A stretch of 7,981 bases of DNA from positions 1-7,981 of the forward strand of contig JBGMQN010000110.1 of assembly GCA_048054495.1 (NCBI GenBank). The letters are read 5' to 3'. Source of the DNA: JADFRG01 sp048054495. GTDB lineage: Bacteria; Chloroflexota; Anaerolineae; Anaerolineales; E44-bin32. Positions 5,958 through 7,981 of this stretch are shown piece by piece. A model generated the notes under the pieces. That model did no database searches. It saw nothing but the letters and a program-made list of their open reading frames with translations, and was not told the DNA's origin. How positions within the stretch are numbered: position 1 is the stretch's first letter; each line of letters begins with the position of its first letter. Both the position numbers and the translations under genes were made by a program.

Positions 5958-6594
5958 TCAGTTCCCTTCCGAGAAAGCAAGCTCGGCCTCCACCTCGAGT
6001 ACAAGCGTGCGAATCATCATCCGGGTATCAAGTGTTTTCGAATGCTTGATCTCTTCCAGTATTGTCTGAGCGGTCCCGCTTTCGCCTAATCTAGAATGAA
6101 CAATGGATTTGAGAAGCGTTGTATTAATACGCCTAGCGCCACCCTCGATCGCGGGATCCAATGTTTCCAGAGCTTCCGAGCAATCTTCAAGTTCAATCAG
6201 GACTTCTGCGAGCACAACTGCCAGATTGGCGATGTCTTGCGGATCTCCCCGAGCTATGGCTCGTGCGAGCGGCCGCCTGAGCGTCTCTGCGGCAGATCCA
6301 AGCTCTCCATCTGCGTATTGGATATTGCCTTCGAGCCGATGCACCGACGCTCAGAGTAACTCGGAATCGCCGTCCACTTGAATCAAATCGTTAAGGGCCA
6401 GAAGACCTTTCTTAGCTGCCTCTAGTTATCAAGGCTTCAGCATGCACTCTGGGATTTCCGGTTCGTTCGGCCATCTCGAGCGATCGCTCTCCAACGGGCT
6501 TAGCTTCAGACAATTGGTGGCTGAAGAAGTAGGACCGAGCCACCTCATGCAGCAGGTCCGCTAGTTCGGCGCTATCGCTGGAGTGTCCTGGCCG
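5958..6594 (-). pseudogene. Decayed TPR-repeat protein gene (5'-truncated, frameshift and nonsense)
   Basis: On the minus strand, 6594-6412 encodes TPR-like helices (AELADLLHEVARSYF, then LEMAERTGNPRVHAEAL). The frame then ends in TAA, but the sequence continues in another frame from about 6422 (EAAKKGLLALNDL). Skipping one base near 6423 joins the two. That frame meets a TGA at 6351-6353 and reopens for another 128 residues of helical repeats (RLEGNIQYADGELGSAAETL, VLAEVLIELEDCSEALETL) down to the stop at 5958. Upstream of 6594 there is a TAG and no TPR-like sequence, so the N-terminal part is missing. Intact relatives of this style are often C-terminal TPR regions of large regulators or cyclases, but which one cannot be told. 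The GTG-initiated 128-aa stretch at 6344-5958 could be called as a gene, but it looks like a fragment. Confidence 0.65.
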
Positions 6595-6616
6595 CTACCT
6601 GCCTGCCCAAGCAGTC

Positions 6617-6637
6617 CACGGTGCCGCAGGCACCGTG
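6617..6637. repeat. Perfect 9-bp hairpin in a non-coding gap
   Basis: CACGGTGCC and GGCACCGTG are separated by only three bases (GCA). There is no T run on either side, so it is not a standard terminator, although it lies downstream of the small lipoprotein gene on its strand. The rest of 6595-6706 holds nothing recognisable. Confidence 0.5.
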
Positions 6638-6706
6638 CAGCCAAGCCGGAGGGCGCCCCAACCGTATCAATGTCAAACGTTGACTGAGTTCGCAAACGGA
6701 GCCGAG

Positions 6707-7048
6707 TTAACCATCCGAGCCGAGAATTAGCTCTCGCTCACCGCTCGCCGGGTCATAATGATGAACGGCGGCGAGGCTAGTGAGGGAAGGAAAGGACAGC
6801 ACGATTTCTGTGCCGTCATCAAGTTCATAAACCATCAAGTGAACGCCTGATCCGGCATCGCGATCTGATTCGCCAACTCGTGCGACAACCTCCTCATATC
6901 CCATTCCGAGTTGAAGAAACTCGAAATCGGAAAGCACGCGTTTGGAGGTCCTTTGCTGAGTGCCGTTTCCGTTGCAGGATACAAGGAGTAGTACACTGGC
7001 AAGGCCCCAGAGGCCAAGGGTGACTGTGATCTTCGATGTTGCGCTCAT
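6707..7048 (-). CDS. Small lipoprotein with BamE/SmpA-like domain
   Basis: A 113-aa exported lipoprotein. The N-terminus has a hydrophobic segment (about 8-24) ending in the lipobox LVSC, so Cys25 would be lipidated. The mature part contains the pattern FEFLQLGMGYEEVVARVGE, then VYELDDGTEIVLSFPSLTSLAAV (about 73-95). This helix-helix followed by beta strands is seen in BamE/SmpA/OmlA and related beta-lactamase-inhibitor-like small lipoproteins. Family membership is inferred from pattern, and the molecular role is unknown. The ATG at 7048 is chosen over an adjacent TTG because AGGAGG (7060-7055) lies 6 bp upstream. The gap to the preceding lipoprotein gene on the same strand is 59 bp with no terminator, so the two are probably co-transcribed. 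Base composition appears lower in GC than the left half of the window. Confidence 0.75.
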   Translation of the reverse strand: MSATSKITVTLGLWGLASVLLLVSCNGNGTQQRTSKRVLSDFEFLQLGMGYEEVVARVGESDRDAGSGVHLMVYELDDGTEIVLSFPSLTSLAAVHHYDPASGERELILGSDG

Positions 7049-7107
7049 CAATTTCCTCCTAAATCGTCCAAACTAATCTGTTCCATCAGCATATCGCAGG
7101 GAGTTGG

Positions 7108-7722
7108 TCAGTTTCCGGCCGTGTCCCCGACACAATAAAAGCCGCCAAATTCAGTGTAATTTGGAAACCCATAATCCCGGTCTGCTGCTCGCGGGTCGTA
7201 GATTACATTCCCGGATGCGTCCAAATCAGTAGCTTCAGTGTGGCCGGATTTACCCGACCATGTCCCATCCGGATTCTGTCTGTACCAGTGGTAATCAACG
7301 CCAGGATCGACAACGAGGGCAACTTTGTAAGAGCCGGCGACACACGGATCATCTGGGAGGACATCCTCAAAATAGAAGCCCTCGAACTGAGCGTCTTGCC
7401 GTGTCAATTCGATAATCCGCGTGACATCAATATCGCTGGCAGAGCTCAACGGGTTCCCGCTCAGCTCACCGGGCTGTAGTTTGTGAAATAGAGGAAATCC
7501 AAACCATCGGTTGAGAATATACGCATAGCAGTTCGTAGAGTTTTGCACGAGGCCACCATCATTCCATAGGCCAGGATCATATTCATGCTCGAACCCTGAG
7601 ACTGGTAGCGCGCCTTGTGACGGAAATGGTTGCGGGATCGGTTTGGGGTTGAAGTTGATATTGCATCCACTTACTGCAATTAATACCAAAAAAAAGACGC
7701 CAACGATTGGAAGGTGAGACAT
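7108..7722 (-). CDS. Putative lipoprotein with papain-like (NlpC/P60-like) Cys/His pattern
   Basis: From the ATG at 7722 the product is 204 aa with a lipoprotein signal ending in VSGC (Cys20). A TTG at 7779 would add 19 residues, including a basic KKLIKG start, and lies closer to the promoter; neither start has a clear ribosome site. The mature protein has NCYAYILNR (Cys65), KLQPGELSG, DYHWYRQNPDGTWSGKSGHTE (His145 in DYHW, His161 later) and VIYDPRAADRDYGFPNY. A Cys at the start of a helix, followed by a His-bearing strand and polar residues, is the papain-like arrangement of NlpC/P60 and CHAP enzymes. The 'DYHWYRQ..DG.WS.K.G' block belongs, in my recollection, to an uncharacterised bacterial family. 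A cell-wall or amide hydrolase role is inference only. It is downstream of an M23 peptidase and upstream of a small lipoprotein, which fits an envelope function. Confidence 0.75.
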   Translation of the reverse strand: MSHLPIVGVFFLVLIAVSGCNINFNPKPIPQPFPSQGALPVSGFEHEYDPGLWNDGGLVQNSTNCYAYILNRWFGFPLFHKLQPGELSGNPLSSASDIDVTRIIELTRQDAQFEGFYFEDVLPDDPCVAGSYKVALVVDPGVDYHWYRQNPDGTWSGKSGHTEATDLDASGNVIYDPRAADRDYGFPNYTEFGGFYCVGDTAGN

Positions 7723-7819
7723 CGAATTGGGTCGATGATGCCAACCTGGACACGAAGTTCCCTTGATAAGCTTTTTCAATGTCTCTGGGGCTGCCAGTAG
7801 CGGCTGAGTCGCTCAGTTC

Positions 7820-7848
7820 ATCATACATCGCTGGAGGACCTGTTTCAA
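7820..7848 (-). promoter_or_regulatory. Near-consensus sigma70 promoter for the lipoprotein pair
   Basis: On the minus strand TTGAAA (7848-7843) and TATGAT (7825-7820) each match the consensus at five of six bases, with exactly 17 bp between them. The start would be near 7813, about 34 nt ahead of the TTG start and about 91 nt ahead of the ATG start of the lipoprotein gene. It lies just after the end of the M23 gene, so the two lipoprotein genes need not depend on readthrough. Confidence 0.7.
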
Positions 7849-7887
7849 TTATCGGAGATATCAATACTGAGCTGGAGCCAGGAGGCT

Positions 7888-7981
7888 TTACGGGAGGAAG
7901 TTGAGGGGATTCACGCGCCCGTACACATCGCTGCGCATCTCGAAGTGCACGTGCGGGCCGGAGCAGTTGCCGCTGCAGCCC
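7888..7981 (-). CDS. M23 (LytM) family metallopeptidase, C-terminal fragment
   Basis: Only the last 30 codons and the TAA stop (7890-7888) are in the window. They read GCSGNCSGPHVHFEMRSDVY, then GRVNPLNFLP. This is the end of a lysostaphin/LytM-type zinc peptidase: the HxH motif (HVH) supplies a zinc ligand and the catalytic His, and 'NPLNFLP' is the usual last strand and tail. Such enzymes cut peptidoglycan cross-bridges or stems, or act as degenerate activators. Two Cys (CSGNC) replace the more common 'G.STGPHLHFE' lead-in. The rest, including the other zinc ligands and any signal or coiled coil, lies beyond the window edge. Confidence 0.9.
   Translation of the reverse strand, partial: GCSGNCSGPHVHFEMRSDVYGRVNPLNFLP

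Noticed and set aside
7583..7864. Minus-strand open frame of 93 codons overlapping the start of the larger lipoprotein.
   Set aside because: Different frame from the lipoprotein, runs across its promoter, and shows no recognisable pattern.

Overview
The window is a bacterial chromosome segment with moderately GC-rich coding sequence. A stand-alone bacterial Elp3, the style of the ABC exporter and tRNA genes without encoded CCA would fit Chloroflexota (Dehalococcoidia/SAR202-like). This placement is an inference from family distribution, not something the sequence proves.

Layout, left to right. (1) The last codons of a membrane protein (+) run up to a full-length MsbA/LmrA-type ABC exporter (-). 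The exporter has its own sigma70-like promoter and shares a divergent intergenic region, containing a perfect 14-bp palindrome, with a small orphan gene (+). (2) Downstream of the orphan gene, a promoter-like sequence, a hairpin and a strong intrinsic terminator together outline a possible small RNA of about 68 nt. (3) A divergent pair follows: Elp3 (-), a radical SAM plus GNAT enzyme, and a class I SAM methyltransferase (+) resembling Trm9/ALKBH8-type wobble-uridine methyltransferases. (4) A tRNA cluster (+) comes next: tRNA-Ser(UGA), tRNA-Ser(GCU), a truncated tRNA-Arg relic and an intact tRNA-Arg(GCG), closed by a hairpin terminator. (5) The right end looks accessory. It holds a decayed TPR-protein pseudogene (-), a small BamE/SmpA-like lipoprotein (-), a larger lipoprotein with a papain-like Cys/His pattern (-) behind a near-consensus promoter, and the C-terminus of an M23/LytM metallopeptidase (-).

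How the genes may work together. In eukaryotes Elp3 builds cm5U on wobble U34 and Trm9 methylates it to mcm5U. Here an Elp3 and a Trm9-like enzyme are divergent neighbours whose most plausible start codons are about 33 bp apart, next to tRNA genes that include tRNA-Ser(UGA), a known Elongator substrate in yeast. A two-gene bacterial mcm5U34-type pathway is the most interesting hypothesis in the window. The three right-end minus-strand genes (M23 peptidase and two lipoproteins) suggest a cell-envelope group beside a decaying region downstream of the tRNAs. No CRISPR array, insertion sequence or phage gene was seen.
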